A DNA stretch of 64,000 nucleotides from Corynebacterium lipophiloflavum DSM 44291 (GCF_000159635.1 NZ_GG667192.1:680189-744188), one strand, 5' to 3'; positions 18,107 to 27,706 are shown, numbered from the stretch's first letter. Numbers and translations: made by a program. Notes: generated by a model from the sequence alone, not told the origin.

Positions 18107-19630
18107 GTGTCAGACACGACTAACAACGCAGTTCGCTACATGGGCACCGAAACCGAATACGGCATCACCTCGCCGAGTGATCCGAGCTTGAGCCCCATCG
18201 TCACCTCCACCCACGCCGTGGTCGCCTACGCGGCGCTGCACACCGGAGCGCGAGCGCGCTGGGACTACGAGGACGAGGCCCCTCTGAAGGACGCCCGGGG
18301 CTTTGACCTGCGCCGCTACCACACGGTGCCGATTGTCGACGCCAACGCGATAGGCGTGGCCAACGTGGTAACCTCCAACGGCGCGCGATTCTACGTCGAC
18401 CACGCACACCCCGAATACTCCTCGCCGGAGGTGTCCAACGCATTCGACGCAATGATCTACGACGCCGCCGGCGATATCGTCTTAAACGATGCCGCCGCCA
18501 ACATCAAAGACTTGCACGAGCAGCAGGTGAGCGTGCTCAAGGGCAAGGAACCCTGCCCGCCGCTGAAGTTCTACAAAAACAACGTCGACGGCAAGGGCGC
18601 CTCCTACGGCAGCCACGAGAACTACCAGTACTCGCGCCACACCGATTTCGGGGTGCTCGCCAAGGCGCTCATCCCGTTCTTCGTCACCCGCCAGGTCATC
18701 ACTGGCGCCGGCCGCGTCGGTATCGGCCAGGAAGGAGAGCGCGAAGGATTCCAGATCTCGCAGCGCGCCGACTACTTCGAGCAGGAAATCAGCCTGGAAA
18801 CCACCCTGAATCGAGGGATCGTCAACACCCGCGACGAACCGCACGCCAACGAGGAGCACTTCCGCCGCCTCCACGTCATCGTCGGTGATGCAAACATGAG
18901 CCAGTACTCGAATTTCCTCAAACTCGGGATGACCAAGCTCGTTCTCGACGCCATCGAGGGCGGGGTCGACTTTTCCGACCTCGCGCTCACCAACCCGGTC
19001 GCGGAAATCAGGGCCGTCTCGCACGACCCCAGCTGCACGCACGAGCTCTCGCTTGTCGACGGCCGCCGCGCCAGCGCCATCGACATCCTGGGCGTCTACC
19101 GCGAACGGGTGGTCGCCTCGAGCGACGTCGACAAGCAGGTGCTCGAGCTGTGGGGTGAGCTTCTCGACGACCTCGCGCACGACCCGTTGAGCACCGCCGA
19201 CCGACTCGACTGGACGGCGAAATGGGCCCTCGTCGGCGCCTACCTCAAGCGCGGCGTAGACATCGCGGACCCGAAGCTGAAGGCGCTCGACCTGCAGTAC
19301 GCCGACATCGATCCCTCCACATCGCTCTACCACGCCCTGGTGCGCACAGGCAGGATGCGCACGCTGGTCAGCACCGAGACAATCCAGCGCGCGGCCACAG
19401 TACCGCCGGCGGACTCGCGCGCCTACTTCCGCGGCGCGGTGAGCACGTCGTTCGGCGACTCCATCCTCGCCTCGAACTGGCAGGCCGTGCTGTTTGACAC
19501 GCAGCAGGGTCCCTACAAGGTGCGCATCGACGACGTCGATAGCTTCACGCGCGCCGACGTCGGAGAACTCATCGAATCCGCGCACAGCGTCGACGAGCTC
19601 GTTGCCGCCCTGAAGGCTGCGAACCGTTAA
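18107..19630 (+). CDS. dop: Depupylase Dop
   Basis: Dop removes Pup from tagged proteins and, where Pup ends in Gln, deamidates it. It is a glutamine-synthetase-fold paralogue of PafA. The 507 residues begin YMGTETEYGI with ATP/Mg-binding glutamates, include an insert at about 45-70 (WDYEDEAPLKDARGFDLRRY) matching the Dop-specific loop absent from PafA, and share KNNVDGKG, SHENYQ and NTRDEPHA with PafA. Because this organism's Pup ends in Glu, deamidation is unnecessary and depupylation should be the only role. The GTG start follows a -10-like TACTGT by 7 bp. The stop forms part of the pup -10 box. Confidence 0.97.
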   Translation: MSDTTNNAVRYMGTETEYGITSPSDPSLSPIVTSTHAVVAYAALHTGARARWDYEDEAPLKDARGFDLRRYHTVPIVDANAIGVANVVTSNGARFYVDHAHPEYSSPEVSNAFDAMIYDAAGDIVLNDAAANIKDLHEQQVSVLKGKEPCPPLKFYKNNVDGKGASYGSHENYQYSRHTDFGVLAKALIPFFVTRQVITGAGRVGIGQEGEREGFQISQRADYFEQEISLETTLNRGIVNTRDEPHANEEHFRRLHVIVGDANMSQYSNFLKLGMTKLVLDAIEGGVDFSDLALTNPVAEIRAVSHDPSCTHELSLVDGRRASAIDILGVYRERVVASSDVDKQVLELWGELLDDLAHDPLSTADRLDWTAKWALVGAYLKRGVDIADPKLKALDLQYADIDPSTSLYHALVRTGRMRTLVSTETIQRAATVPPADSRAYFRGAVSTSFGDSILASNWQAVLFDTQQGPYKVRIDDVDSFTRADVGELIESAHSVDELVAALKAANR

Positions 19631-19633
19631 GCT
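19628..19633 (+). promoter_or_regulatory. -10 box of pup overlapping the dop stop codon
   Basis: TAAGCT lies 6 bp before the pup ATG; its TAA is the dop stop codon. Confidence 0.5.
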
Positions 19634-19639
19634 CTAAAC

Positions 19640-19822
19640 ATGGCACAGCAGCAGATTCACGGCGGATCCGGCAACGGTAGCGAGGACGAGGGAGCATTCG
19701 AGGCGGGCCAGGCGCAGCTCAACACGAGCGGCACCGACGACCTCCTCGACGAGATCGACGCATTGTTGGACAACAACGCCGAGGAGTTTGTTCGCTCCTA
19801 CGTGCAAAAGGGCGGAGAGTAG
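19640..19822 (+). CDS. pup: Prokaryotic ubiquitin-like protein Pup
   Basis: Pup is a disordered protein linked through its C-terminal glutamate to lysines of target proteins. The 60 residues have a polar, disordered N-terminal half and the conserved helical region [19 protein letters not shown] (about 33-51), which binds the Arc coiled coils, then VQKGGE. The terminal residue is already Glu, so no deamidation is required before ligation. pafA starts only 3 bp after its stop; in mycobacteria the proteasome genes prcB-prcA occupy that position. Confidence 0.98.
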   Translation: MAQQQIHGGSGNGSEDEGAFEAGQAQLNTSGTDDLLDEIDALLDNNAEEFVRSYVQKGGE

Positions 19823-19825
19823 CCC

Positions 19826-21217
19826 ATGTTCACGCGCCGCGTCATGGGTGTGGAAACGGAGTTCGGGGTCACGGCGTTTCGCGGCGGTTCGCAGGTCTTA
19901 AGCCCCGAGGAGGTCGCGCGCTACCTGTTTCGGCCGGTCGTGTCCGCCCACCGCAGCTCCAACATCTTCGTCGACAACGCCTCGCGGCTCTACCTCGACG
20001 TCGGCGCGCACCCCGAGTACGCCACGGCGGAGTGCGACTCCATCACCCAGCTGCTCAACAGCGATAAGGCTGGCGAGCTCATCTTCGATCGCCTCTCCCG
20101 CACCGCCGAGGAGGCTCTGGCCGCGGACCGCATCGGCGGCGAGATCTACCTGTTCAAGAACAACGTGGATTCGCGCGGCAACTCCTACGGCGCGCACGAG
20201 AACTACCTGATCAGCCGCGAGCTCGCGCTCAAGCCGTTCTCGCTGCAGCTCATGCCGCACATGATCACACGCCAGCTGATCTGCGGCGCCGGCCTGATCA
20301 AGAACAACCGCTTCGTCATCTCGCAGCGCGCGGATCAGGTGTGGGAGGGTGTGTCCAGCGCGACGACGCGCACCCGGCCGATCATCAACACGCGTGACGA
20401 GCCCCACGGCGACTCGCACCGGTTCCGGCGCATGCACGTCATCGTCGGCGACTCGAACATGGCCGAGCCGACGTTTGCGCTGAAAATCGGCTCCACGCTG
20501 CTGGTCATCGAGATGCTCGAGGCCGGTTTCGCCATGCCCAACTTCGAGCTAGATAATCCGATCGATCACATCCGGGACATCTCCGCCGACCCGACAGGGG
20601 CAACGGTACTGCGGCTGAAGGACGGTTCCGCGGCAACCGCGCTCGAGGTCCAGCGCGGAATCTTTGAGGCCGCCCGCGCCTGGCTGGCCGAGCGCCCGGA
20701 CGAAGGCACCCCCAACACCGACATGGAGCGGGTGGTGGACCTGTGGGGCCGCGTCCTCGACGCGATCGAAACGCAGGATTTCGCCGGCGTGGACCAAGAG
20801 ATTGACTGGGTGATCAAACGCACGTTGCTCGAGCAGTTCAAGGAACGGCTCGACTGCGACTGGGACCACCCGAAGCTCGCCCACATTGACCTCGCCTACC
20901 ACGACATCCGCCGCGAGCGCGGGCTGTTCTACCACTTGCAGCGCAAGGGCTTGGTCAAGCGCTGGACCACCGACGAGGCCATTGAGCAAGCGGCAACCAC
21001 GGCCCCGCAGACCACCCGGGCCGCGCTGCGCGGGCGCTTTCTCGCCGCGGCGCGGGGAAGCGGCGCGTCGGTCAACGTGGACTGGGTGCACCTGAAGGTC
21101 AACCACCCTGAGCCGCGCACGGTGGCGCTGCTCGATCCCTTCGCCACGGGCGGCGAGGCCGGCGAGGACGTCGAGAAGCTGATTGAATACATGCTCAAGG
21201 ACCGCAAGGAGGGCTGA
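19826..21217 (+). CDS. pafA: Pup-protein ligase PafA
   Basis: PafA phosphorylates the Pup C-terminal Glu with ATP and joins it to substrate lysines. The 463-residue glutamine-synthetase-like enzyme begins RRVMGVETEFGVT with catalytic and Mg-binding acidic residues, and has KNNVDSRGNSYGAHENY (about 111-127) and NTRDEPHGD. It lacks the N-terminal loop found in Dop. Translation is coupled to pup (3-bp gap) and to pafB (1-bp overlap at TGATG). Confidence 0.98.
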   Translation: MFTRRVMGVETEFGVTAFRGGSQVLSPEEVARYLFRPVVSAHRSSNIFVDNASRLYLDVGAHPEYATAECDSITQLLNSDKAGELIFDRLSRTAEEALAADRIGGEIYLFKNNVDSRGNSYGAHENYLISRELALKPFSLQLMPHMITRQLICGAGLIKNNRFVISQRADQVWEGVSSATTRTRPIINTRDEPHGDSHRFRRMHVIVGDSNMAEPTFALKIGSTLLVIEMLEAGFAMPNFELDNPIDHIRDISADPTGATVLRLKDGSAATALEVQRGIFEAARAWLAERPDEGTPNTDMERVVDLWGRVLDAIETQDFAGVDQEIDWVIKRTLLEQFKERLDCDWDHPKLAHIDLAYHDIRRERGLFYHLQRKGLVKRWTTDEAIEQAATTAPQTTRAALRGRFLAAARGSGASVNVDWVHLKVNHPEPRTVALLDPFATGGEAGEDVEKLIEYMLKDRKEG

Positions 21218-22161
21218 TGGCGAACGACGACCCCGTGATCGACCGGTTAACCAACTTGACCTTTGCCCTGCTCGGGGCGCAGCGCCCTCGCGACTATGAG
21301 TGGGTGCGCGGGCGCGTCGAGGGCTACAAGGGCTACGACGAATCCGAGAAGGGCCGGGCCTCCTATCACCGCCAGCTCAACCGCGATATCCAGACAATTC
21401 GGCGCGCAGGGGTGCCGGCACGGATGGAAAACGGCCTCGTGTGGGTGGACAAAGATGCCTACACGTTGCCTCCCATCGAGTTCACCGACGAGGAAGCGAC
21501 GGTGCTGGGTCTAGCCGGTGACCTGGGACGCGAGCGCAGTCTCGGCGCGTTCGCGCGCTCCGGGTGGACCAAACTGGCGGCCTCGGGCGCAACGCGCTCA
21601 TTCGACAGCCCCGCGCTGGCAAGCGTGGACAACGACGTGATGCGGCTCGACGCGGAGACGGTCAAAAACGTCACCGCGTGCGTGCGCGGGAAAAAGCGCA
21701 TGGTGTTCGACTACGCCCCGGCCCCGGCCGCGAACGTGCAGCGCCGCGTCATGGACCCGTGGGGGATCGTGGCGCTGAACAACCGCGCCTACGTCGTCGG
21801 ATGGGACGCGGAAAGGGAGGCGCAGCGGGCGTTTCGTGCGATGCGGGTCAGCAACGTGCGTGTCACCAGCGCCGAGCAATTCCATGAGGCGTCCCGCCCG
21901 CTGGCCGACGTTGTCAAGGACGTCCTGCGCGGGCCCGTCACCGACGCCCGAATCGGGGTCTCCGCCTCCGCGTCCTTCGAGCTGGAAACCAAGGGCACGC
22001 GCGTCGGCGACATCGTCGAGTTCGTCGGCGTGGAGCGCGACTGGCTGGTACGCACCGTCGCCAGCGCCGCGCCCCACGTGTTTACAATCGAGCCCGAAGA
22101 CGTGCGCCGCGACGTGATAAAGCTGCTCAAAGCGAGCGTGGAGGACAGCAATGAAGGATAG
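21217..22161 (+). CDS. pafB: PafB, WYL-domain transcriptional regulator
   Basis: PafB acts with PafC as a heteromeric activator of the LexA/RecA-independent DNA-damage response in mycobacteria; it is not part of the ligase. The 314 residues comprise a winged-helix-like N-terminus (about 1-90) and a WYL domain (about 140-220, with the MVFDYAPAP and AYVVGWD segments), followed by a WCX-type extension. The ATG overlaps the pafA stop by one base, and pafC overlaps its 3' end by 11 bp. Confidence 0.94.
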   Translation: MANDDPVIDRLTNLTFALLGAQRPRDYEWVRGRVEGYKGYDESEKGRASYHRQLNRDIQTIRRAGVPARMENGLVWVDKDAYTLPPIEFTDEEATVLGLAGDLGRERSLGAFARSGWTKLAASGATRSFDSPALASVDNDVMRLDAETVKNVTACVRGKKRMVFDYAPAPAANVQRRVMDPWGIVALNNRAYVVGWDAEREAQRAFRAMRVSNVRVTSAEQFHEASRPLADVVKDVLRGPVTDARIGVSASASFELETKGTRVGDIVEFVGVERDWLVRTVASAAPHVFTIEPEDVRRDVIKLLKASVEDSNEG

Positions 22162-23095
22162 CCCCGCCAAGCTAGAGGGTCTCGTGCGTTCGCTGAACCT
22201 GATCCCGTACCTGCACAGCCACCGCGACGCCACGCCGATGGAGATCGCACGCGACCTCGGCTACTCCCACGAGGAGGTGATGCGCGACCTGACCAGGCTG
22301 TCTATGTCCGGCGTCGGCAGCGGCCCCGGCGAGCTGATCGACCTCGTGGCCAACTGGACCGGCATCACCGTCATCGACGACCAGGGCCTGAACAAGCCCC
22401 TGCGCTTGACGCCGACGGAGGCGAACGCGCTGCTACTGACTCTCGAATCGCTCGAAACCATGCCCGGCCTCGTAGACCAGGCCGCCGTGACATCGGCGGC
22501 AGCGAAGCTGCGCGCGGCGATCAAGGGCCACAGCGTCGACGACACGGTGCCGGAGGTGGGGGCGTCGACAAGCAACGTGCACATCCTCACCGACGCGATC
22601 GCGCGCTCGCGCCAACTGGAGATCGTCTACTACTCGGCGTCCTCGGGCACGACGTCGACGCGCACTGTCTCGCCGGCCTCGATCTTCCACCAGAACGGGC
22701 AGACCTACCTGCGCGCGTACGAGGAAGGGATCACGGAGGCGAAGAGCTTCCGGCTCGATCGCATCGTCAGCGCGCAGCTTATCGACGCCCCCTCCAACGC
22801 GCCGCGCAATCCCACAGGCTTCGACCCGAACGACCCGTTCGGGTTCTCCACCCGCCACCGGGCGGTGCTCTCCATCCGCCGCGAGGCGACGTGGCTGGCC
22901 GACTACTTCGAGATCGAGCTAGACTCCGACCCCGGCAGCGGCTACTGGGTGCGCGCCACCATGGCGTACGGCTCCGACGACTGGCTCATCCGGTTCTGCC
23001 TGAGCCAGGGCGACCGTGTCCGCTTGGTCGAACCTGGGAATCTGGCACACGAGGTCGTTCGGCGCGCTCAAACCGGCATGGATGGGTTAAGCTAA
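22151..23095 (+). CDS. pafC: PafC, WYL-domain transcriptional regulator
   Basis: This is the partner of PafB and has the same length (314 residues) and layout. A helix-turn-helix lies at about 10-60 (HRDATPMEIARDLGYSHEEV), a WYL domain at about 150-215 (IVYYSASSG, LRAYEEG) and a C-terminal extension follows. In mycobacteria both proteins are needed for promoter activation. The 11-bp overlap with pafB suggests coupled synthesis. Its stop lies in an imperfect GGGTT/AACCC inverted repeat before tatA. Confidence 0.94.
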   Translation: MKDSPAKLEGLVRSLNLIPYLHSHRDATPMEIARDLGYSHEEVMRDLTRLSMSGVGSGPGELIDLVANWTGITVIDDQGLNKPLRLTPTEANALLLTLESLETMPGLVDQAAVTSAAAKLRAAIKGHSVDDTVPEVGASTSNVHILTDAIARSRQLEIVYYSASSGTTSTRTVSPASIFHQNGQTYLRAYEEGITEAKSFRLDRIVSAQLIDAPSNAPRNPTGFDPNDPFGFSTRHRAVLSIRREATWLADYFEIELDSDPGSGYWVRATMAYGSDDWLIRFCLSQGDRVRLVEPGNLAHEVVRRAQTGMDGLS

Positions 23096-23146
23096 ACCCC
23101 TAACGGCGCCCACAGAGGCGACAGCGACATCTTTGAAAGGAACCCC

Positions 23147-23404
23147 ATGCCTAGCTTAGGTTGGCCGGAAATCCTCATTATCCTGGCGATCGTCCTGCTG
23201 CTGTTCGGAGCGAACAAGCTGCCGGACCTCGCCCGCTCGATGGGCCGTTCCGCTCGTATTTTCAAGAGCGAAGTCAACGAAATGCGTAACGACGACAAGC
23301 CCGCGCCCGCCCAGGCCGAGCTCCCGCAGGCCGCTCCTGAGACCCAGAGCGCAGCACAGAGCGCGACCCAGATCGCCGATAACCAACCCCGCCCGCAGAA
23401 CTAA
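23147..23404 (+). CDS. tatA: Sec-independent translocase subunit TatA
   Basis: TatA forms the protein-conducting assembly of the twin-arginine pathway that exports folded proteins. The 85-residue protein has one N-terminal membrane helix (about 5-21, preceded by GWPE with the key Glu), the hinge FGANKLPDLARSMG, an amphipathic helix and a disordered Ala/Gln-rich tail. The ribosome-binding site GAAAGGA precedes the ATG. It is followed 6 bp later by tatC. Confidence 0.97.
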   Translation: MPSLGWPEILIILAIVLLLFGANKLPDLARSMGRSARIFKSEVNEMRNDDKPAPAQAELPQAAPETQSAAQSATQIADNQPRPQN

Positions 23405-23410
23405 GTAGTC

Positions 23411-24358
23411 GTGGCACGTGTCGTAACCGGCAGCAAGCGCCCGGCGAAGCGGAAGAAGGCGAAGAACCCCGACGGCAGCATGCCGTTGATGGAGCACCTC
23501 AAGGAGCTGCGGCGCCGAGTGGTCATATCCCTGGCGGCGCTGTTCGTCGGAACGGTGATCGGCTTCATCTGGTACCAAAACGCGCCATTCGGCCTGGCAC
23601 CGCTCGGCGAGATTATCCGCGGCCCGTACTGCAACCTGCCGGAAGACGTGCGCGCCGATTTCACCGGCGACGGGCAGTGCCGCCTGCTGGCGACGACACC
23701 GTTCGAGATGTTCATGTTGCGGTTGAAGGTGGGCGCGCTGGCCGGCATCGTGCTCTCCTCGCCGATCTGGCTCACCCAAATCTGGGCGTTTATCACCCCG
23801 GGTCTGCACCGCAACGAGAAGCGCTACACCTTTGCGTTCGTCTCCCTCGCCGTGACGTTGTTCGTGCTGGGCGCGCTGTTGGCCTACTTCGTTTTGGACA
23901 AGGGCCTCTACGTGCTCATGTCCATCGGCGACGAGGTGCAGGTCGCGGCACTGACAGGCCGAGAGTACTACAACTTCCTGCTTTCGCTGATCGTCATCTT
24001 CGGTGTGAGCTTCGAGCTACCGCTGATCATCGTGATGCTCAACCTCGCCGGCATCCTGCGCTACGACCACGTCAAGGACAAGCGCCGGATCATCATCCTC
24101 GGCCTATTCATCTTCGCCGCGTTCATGACTCCCGGCCAGGACCCGTTCTCCATGCTCGCGCTCGCCGCCGCCATGGTGGTGCTCGTCGAGCTCGCCTTCC
24201 AGTTCTGCCGCATCGACGACAAGCGCAGCAAGACCGAGCGGCCAGAGTGGATGGACCTTGACGACGAGGAAGCGTCCGGCCCCATCGCCCAACCAGCCCC
24301 CGTCAGCGCCACACCCGTCGCCCCACCTGAAGAGGACCACTTCAAAGACGTACTGTAG
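23411..24358 (+). CDS. tatC: Sec-independent translocase subunit TatC
   Basis: TatC recognises twin-arginine signal peptides. The 315-residue polytopic protein shows the cytoplasmic start MPLMEHLKELRRRV (about 21-34), the periplasmic F..P..E-type segment TTPFEMFMLRLKVG, six hydrophobic helices and the GVSFELPL motif. A charged cytoplasmic C-terminal tail of about 60 residues is added, as in other actinobacteria. The start is GTG. The TAG stop lies 6 bp before helY. Confidence 0.97.
   Translation: MARVVTGSKRPAKRKKAKNPDGSMPLMEHLKELRRRVVISLAALFVGTVIGFIWYQNAPFGLAPLGEIIRGPYCNLPEDVRADFTGDGQCRLLATTPFEMFMLRLKVGALAGIVLSSPIWLTQIWAFITPGLHRNEKRYTFAFVSLAVTLFVLGALLAYFVLDKGLYVLMSIGDEVQVAALTGREYYNFLLSLIVIFGVSFELPLIIVMLNLAGILRYDHVKDKRRIIILGLFIFAAFMTPGQDPFSMLALAAAMVVLVELAFQFCRIDDKRSKTERPEWMDLDDEEASGPIAQPAPVSATPVAPPEEDHFKDVL
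24351..24356 (+). promoter_or_regulatory. -10 box of helY
   Basis: TACTGT lies 7 bp before the helY ATG, inside the last codons of tatC. Confidence 0.5.
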
Positions 24359-24363
24359 AGGGC

Positions 24364-27132
24364 ATGTCAACGCCTTCACCGCAGACCCATTTCGACGAGT
24401 TTCGCGCCAACCAGGGCTTCGAGCTCGATGACTTCCAGGTGGAGGCCTGCCAGGCCGTGGAGCAAGACCGCGGCGTGCTCGTCTGCGCGCCGACAGGCTC
24501 AGGCAAGACAGTCGTCGGCGAGTTCGCCGTATCGCTGGCGATCTCGCGCGGCACCAAGTGCTTCTACACCACCCCGATCAAGGCGCTGAGCAACCAGAAG
24601 TACCACGACCTCGTCGCCCAGTACGGTGAGGAAGCGGTCGGGTTGCTTACTGGCGACGTCAGCATCAACGGCTCCGCGGAAGTGGTGGTGATGACGACCG
24701 AGGTGTTGCGCAACATGATCTACGCCGAATCCCCCCAGCTCGACAGGCTTTCCCACGTGGTGATGGACGAGATCCACTTCCTCGCGGACCGCGACCGCGG
24801 TGCCGTGTGGGAGGAGGTGATTTTGAACCTCGACGATTCCGTGAGCGTGATCGGCCTTTCGGCCACGGTATCCAACTCCGAGGAGTTCGGCGAATGGCTC
24901 GGCACAGTGCGCGGGGATACTGCGGTGATCGTCTCCGAGCACCGTCCTGTGCCGCTGAGCCAATACATGATGGTCGGCCGCAAGGTGTTTCCGCTGTTCG
25001 AGCCGGGCACCGACGGCCGCGTCAACCGCGATCTCGAGGACGCCATCGAGCGCATCGAGTCCGGCCGCGCCGACGAGGGCCGCCGCGATTTCGAGGAGGG
25101 CAGGGGCTTTCGGTCGCGCACCGCTGGCCGACGCTCCGGGCGCGAGCGCCCCATCGATCGGATCAAGCCTGTCGGCCGCCCCGAGGTCGTCTCCGCGCTC
25201 CAGGGCCGCGACATGCTCCCGGCGATCGTGTTCATCTTCTCCCGCGCCGGCTGCGACGGCGCCCTGTTCCAATGCCTGCGCTCGCGCAAGGAGCTCACCA
25301 CACCCGAGGAGCAGCAGCGCATCGCGGAGATCGTCGACAAGGGCATCGAGGGAATCCCCGACGAGGACCTCCAGGTACTCAACTACCGTCAGCTGCGCAC
25401 CGCCTGGATGCGCGGGTTTGCGTCCCACCACGCCGGACTTCTGCCCGCGTTCAAGCACATCGTCGAGGAGCTGTTCGTCCAGGGACTTGTGTGCGTCGTT
25501 TTTGCCACCGAGACACTCGCCCTCGGCATCAACATGCCGGCTCGCACCGTGGTGCTGGAAAAGCTGGTCAAGTTCAACGGCGAGGCGCACGTCGACCTCA
25601 CGCCAGGGCAGTACACGCAGCTCACGGGTCGAGCCGGGCGCCGCGGCATCGACCACATCGGCAACGCCGTGGTGCAGTGGGCGCCGGCGATGGATCCGAA
25701 GGAGGTCGCGGGGTTGGCGTCGACACGCACCTACCCGCTGATCTCGCCGTTCACGCCGGGCTACAACATGGCGATCAACATGCTGAAGATGAACGGCTTC
25801 GACGCCTCGATCCGCCTCGTCGAGCAATCCTTCGCCCAGTTCCAGACCGATCGCTCCGTCGTCGGCGAGGTGCGCGAGATCGAGCGGCTCCGCGCGAAGG
25901 TGGACTCCCTGCGCGGGCAGCTCGAGCGCGACATCGCATCCTTCGCACCGCCGTCGGACGACCCCGCCACGGACCTCGTTGATTACCTGCAACTGCGCCG
26001 CGACCTCACCGAGGCCGAAAAGGAGTCCCGCGCCTCCGCCATTACCGACCGCCACACGGAAACCGTCAAGCTGCTGGCGCGCCTACAGGTGGGGGAGGTC
26101 ATTGCCTTACCGGGCAAGAAGAAGCCAGAGCTCGCAGCCGTGGTCCAGGCAGCCGGCAAGCACGACGACCCGCGGCCGTGGGTGACCACAGAGCGTGGCT
26201 GGTCCGGAAGGATCGACGCCTCCGCGTTTCGCAACACCCCGGTCGTGGTCGGCCGGGTCAAGATCCCGCGCCACCTCGCGGACCAGCCGCGCCGCCACGC
26301 GCGCAAGGTCGTCAGCCTGATCCAGCGCGGCACCTTCACGTCGCCGCGGAAGTTGAAGGAGCAGGCGCGGGTCAGGCCGTCGAAACGCGTCACGGCACTG
26401 CGCGAGGCGATCCGCGACCACCCCGTGCACGCCTGGCCCGCGACCGACCGCGAGATGCTCGCGCGCGTGGGCGAGGAGCTCGTGCGCGAGCAGCGCCGCC
26501 TTCAGAAGCTGCAGCGGACGGTTGATTCCTCGACCGATTCGCTCGGCCGTACCTTTGAGCGGATCATCGGCCTGCTCACGGAGATGGATTACGTCGAGAT
26601 CGTCGACGGCGAACCCAAAGTGACCGAGGAGGGCGAGCGCCTCGCCAGCATCCACAGCGTCGCCGACCTGCTGGTCGCGCAGTGCCTCAAGCGAGGCGTG
26701 TGGGACTTTCTCGACCCCGCCGAGCTCGCCGGCGTGGCGTCGATGTGCGTGTTCGAAAACCGCAAGGCAACAATGGGTTCGGCAGAGGTGCCCACGGAGA
26801 ACATGGCGGCGGCGATGAACTCGACGATGCGCATCTACAACGAGCTGGTCGCCGACGAGCAGCGCCACCAGCTGCCGGTCTCGCGGATGCCGGACGCCAG
26901 TTTCAGCCTGTCGGTGCACCAGTGGACGGCCGGCGCACCGCTGGGTTACTGCCTCGCCGCCGCGGCAGAATCTGGCGCGGAGCTGACACCGGGCGACTTC
27001 GTACGCTGGTGCCGCCAGGCCATTGACCTCCTGGAACAAGTGGCGAAAACCGGCTACAACCCGGAGATCCGCCACGCGGCGAACAAGGCGATCGACGCCA
27101 TCCGCCGCGGCGTGGTGGCGATCGGCAGCTAG
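24364..27132 (+). CDS. helY: DEAD/DEAH-box RNA helicase HelY (Ski2-like)
   Basis: HelY is an actinobacterial superfamily-2 helicase of the Ski2/Mtr4 class, thought to act on RNA. The 922 residues contain Walker A APTGSGKT (about 42-49), DEIH (about 134-137), GLSAT (motif III), TETLALGINMPA and QLTGRAGRRG (motif VI), followed by an arch-like region and a C-terminal DSHCT domain (about 760-920). Its association with the pup-paf-tat cluster is conserved in mycolic-acid bacteria. It ends in a 4-bp overlap with the convergent protease gene. Confidence 0.96.
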   Translation: MSTPSPQTHFDEFRANQGFELDDFQVEACQAVEQDRGVLVCAPTGSGKTVVGEFAVSLAISRGTKCFYTTPIKALSNQKYHDLVAQYGEEAVGLLTGDVSINGSAEVVVMTTEVLRNMIYAESPQLDRLSHVVMDEIHFLADRDRGAVWEEVILNLDDSVSVIGLSATVSNSEEFGEWLGTVRGDTAVIVSEHRPVPLSQYMMVGRKVFPLFEPGTDGRVNRDLEDAIERIESGRADEGRRDFEEGRGFRSRTAGRRSGRERPIDRIKPVGRPEVVSALQGRDMLPAIVFIFSRAGCDGALFQCLRSRKELTTPEEQQRIAEIVDKGIEGIPDEDLQVLNYRQLRTAWMRGFASHHAGLLPAFKHIVEELFVQGLVCVVFATETLALGINMPARTVVLEKLVKFNGEAHVDLTPGQYTQLTGRAGRRGIDHIGNAVVQWAPAMDPKEVAGLASTRTYPLISPFTPGYNMAINMLKMNGFDASIRLVEQSFAQFQTDRSVVGEVREIERLRAKVDSLRGQLERDIASFAPPSDDPATDLVDYLQLRRDLTEAEKESRASAITDRHTETVKLLARLQVGEVIALPGKKKPELAAVVQAAGKHDDPRPWVTTERGWSGRIDASAFRNTPVVVGRVKIPRHLADQPRRHARKVVSLIQRGTFTSPRKLKEQARVRPSKRVTALREAIRDHPVHAWPATDREMLARVGEELVREQRRLQKLQRTVDSSTDSLGRTFERIIGLLTEMDYVEIVDGEPKVTEEGERLASIHSVADLLVAQCLKRGVWDFLDPAELAGVASMCVFENRKATMGSAEVPTENMAAAMNSTMRIYNELVADEQRHQLPVSRMPDASFSLSVHQWTAGAPLGYCLAAAAESGAELTPGDFVRWCRQAIDLLEQVAKTGYNPEIRHAANKAIDAIRRGVVAIGS

Positions 27133-27698
27133 CGAGCTCGCTTGTCGACGCTCTCCCGCACGCGCTCGTCGATCAGCGACACTGTGGCCACGCCCAGGTT
27201 GATGCCGAAGGGATCGAGGATGAGGGACTGGACGGCGAAGACCTTCCCGTTGGCGATAACCGGCCCGCCCGAGTCACCCTTGACGGCCGGCGTGGTGTTG
27301 AAAATCACGCCGGCGGGTTGGACGACGGTGCGCAGGTTGCGCGACAGCGCGAACGGCATCGTGCTGAGGAAACGGCCATCGCGGGCTGCGGGGTGTCGTA
27401 GCTTGCCGCCGAAACCGAACGTCGCGGTGGGCGCAAATGTCGGCGGCGCCGCACCGAAGGTGGGAAAGACGGTGTCCGCGTCGACGCGCACCGGGGAGAC
27501 GTAGGCGATCGCAATGTCCGTGCCGGCGATGACCTCGAGATCTTTGACCCGGCGTCGGGTGCCGGCGACGTAGACGTTGACCAGGCGATCCACACCGCGG
27601 AAGAAGTGGGCGCAGGTGAGCACCGTAGTCGGCGAGAGCAGGGTCCCGGAACAGTATCCGCTCGGGTGGGCGAGCCTGGCAACGAGGTGGGTACGCAC
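27129..27698 (-). CDS. Trypsin-like serine protease without a signal peptide
   Basis: The 189-residue protein has the chymotrypsin-fold triad: His in LTCAHFF (about 27), Asp in GTDIAIAYV (about 60) and Ser in KGDSGGPV (about 147). The first motif follows a GYCSGTLLSP strand, but the protein starts directly with the protease domain, with no signal peptide or propeptide. The open frame runs further upstream to 27827, but that part lies antisense to the M24 gene. GTG 27698 is preferred because TACACT lies 8 bp upstream; GTG 27704 is an alternative. It may be cytoplasmic, or the true N-terminus may have been missed. Confidence 0.82.
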   Translation of the reverse strand: MRTHLVARLAHPSGYCSGTLLSPTTVLTCAHFFRGVDRLVNVYVAGTRRRVKDLEVIAGTDIAIAYVSPVRVDADTVFPTFGAAPPTFAPTATFGFGGKLRHPAARDGRFLSTMPFALSRNLRTVVQPAGVIFNTTPAVKGDSGGPVIANGKVFAVQSLILDPFGINLGVATVSLIDERVRESVDKRAR

Positions 27699-27706
27699 GT
27701 GCACCG

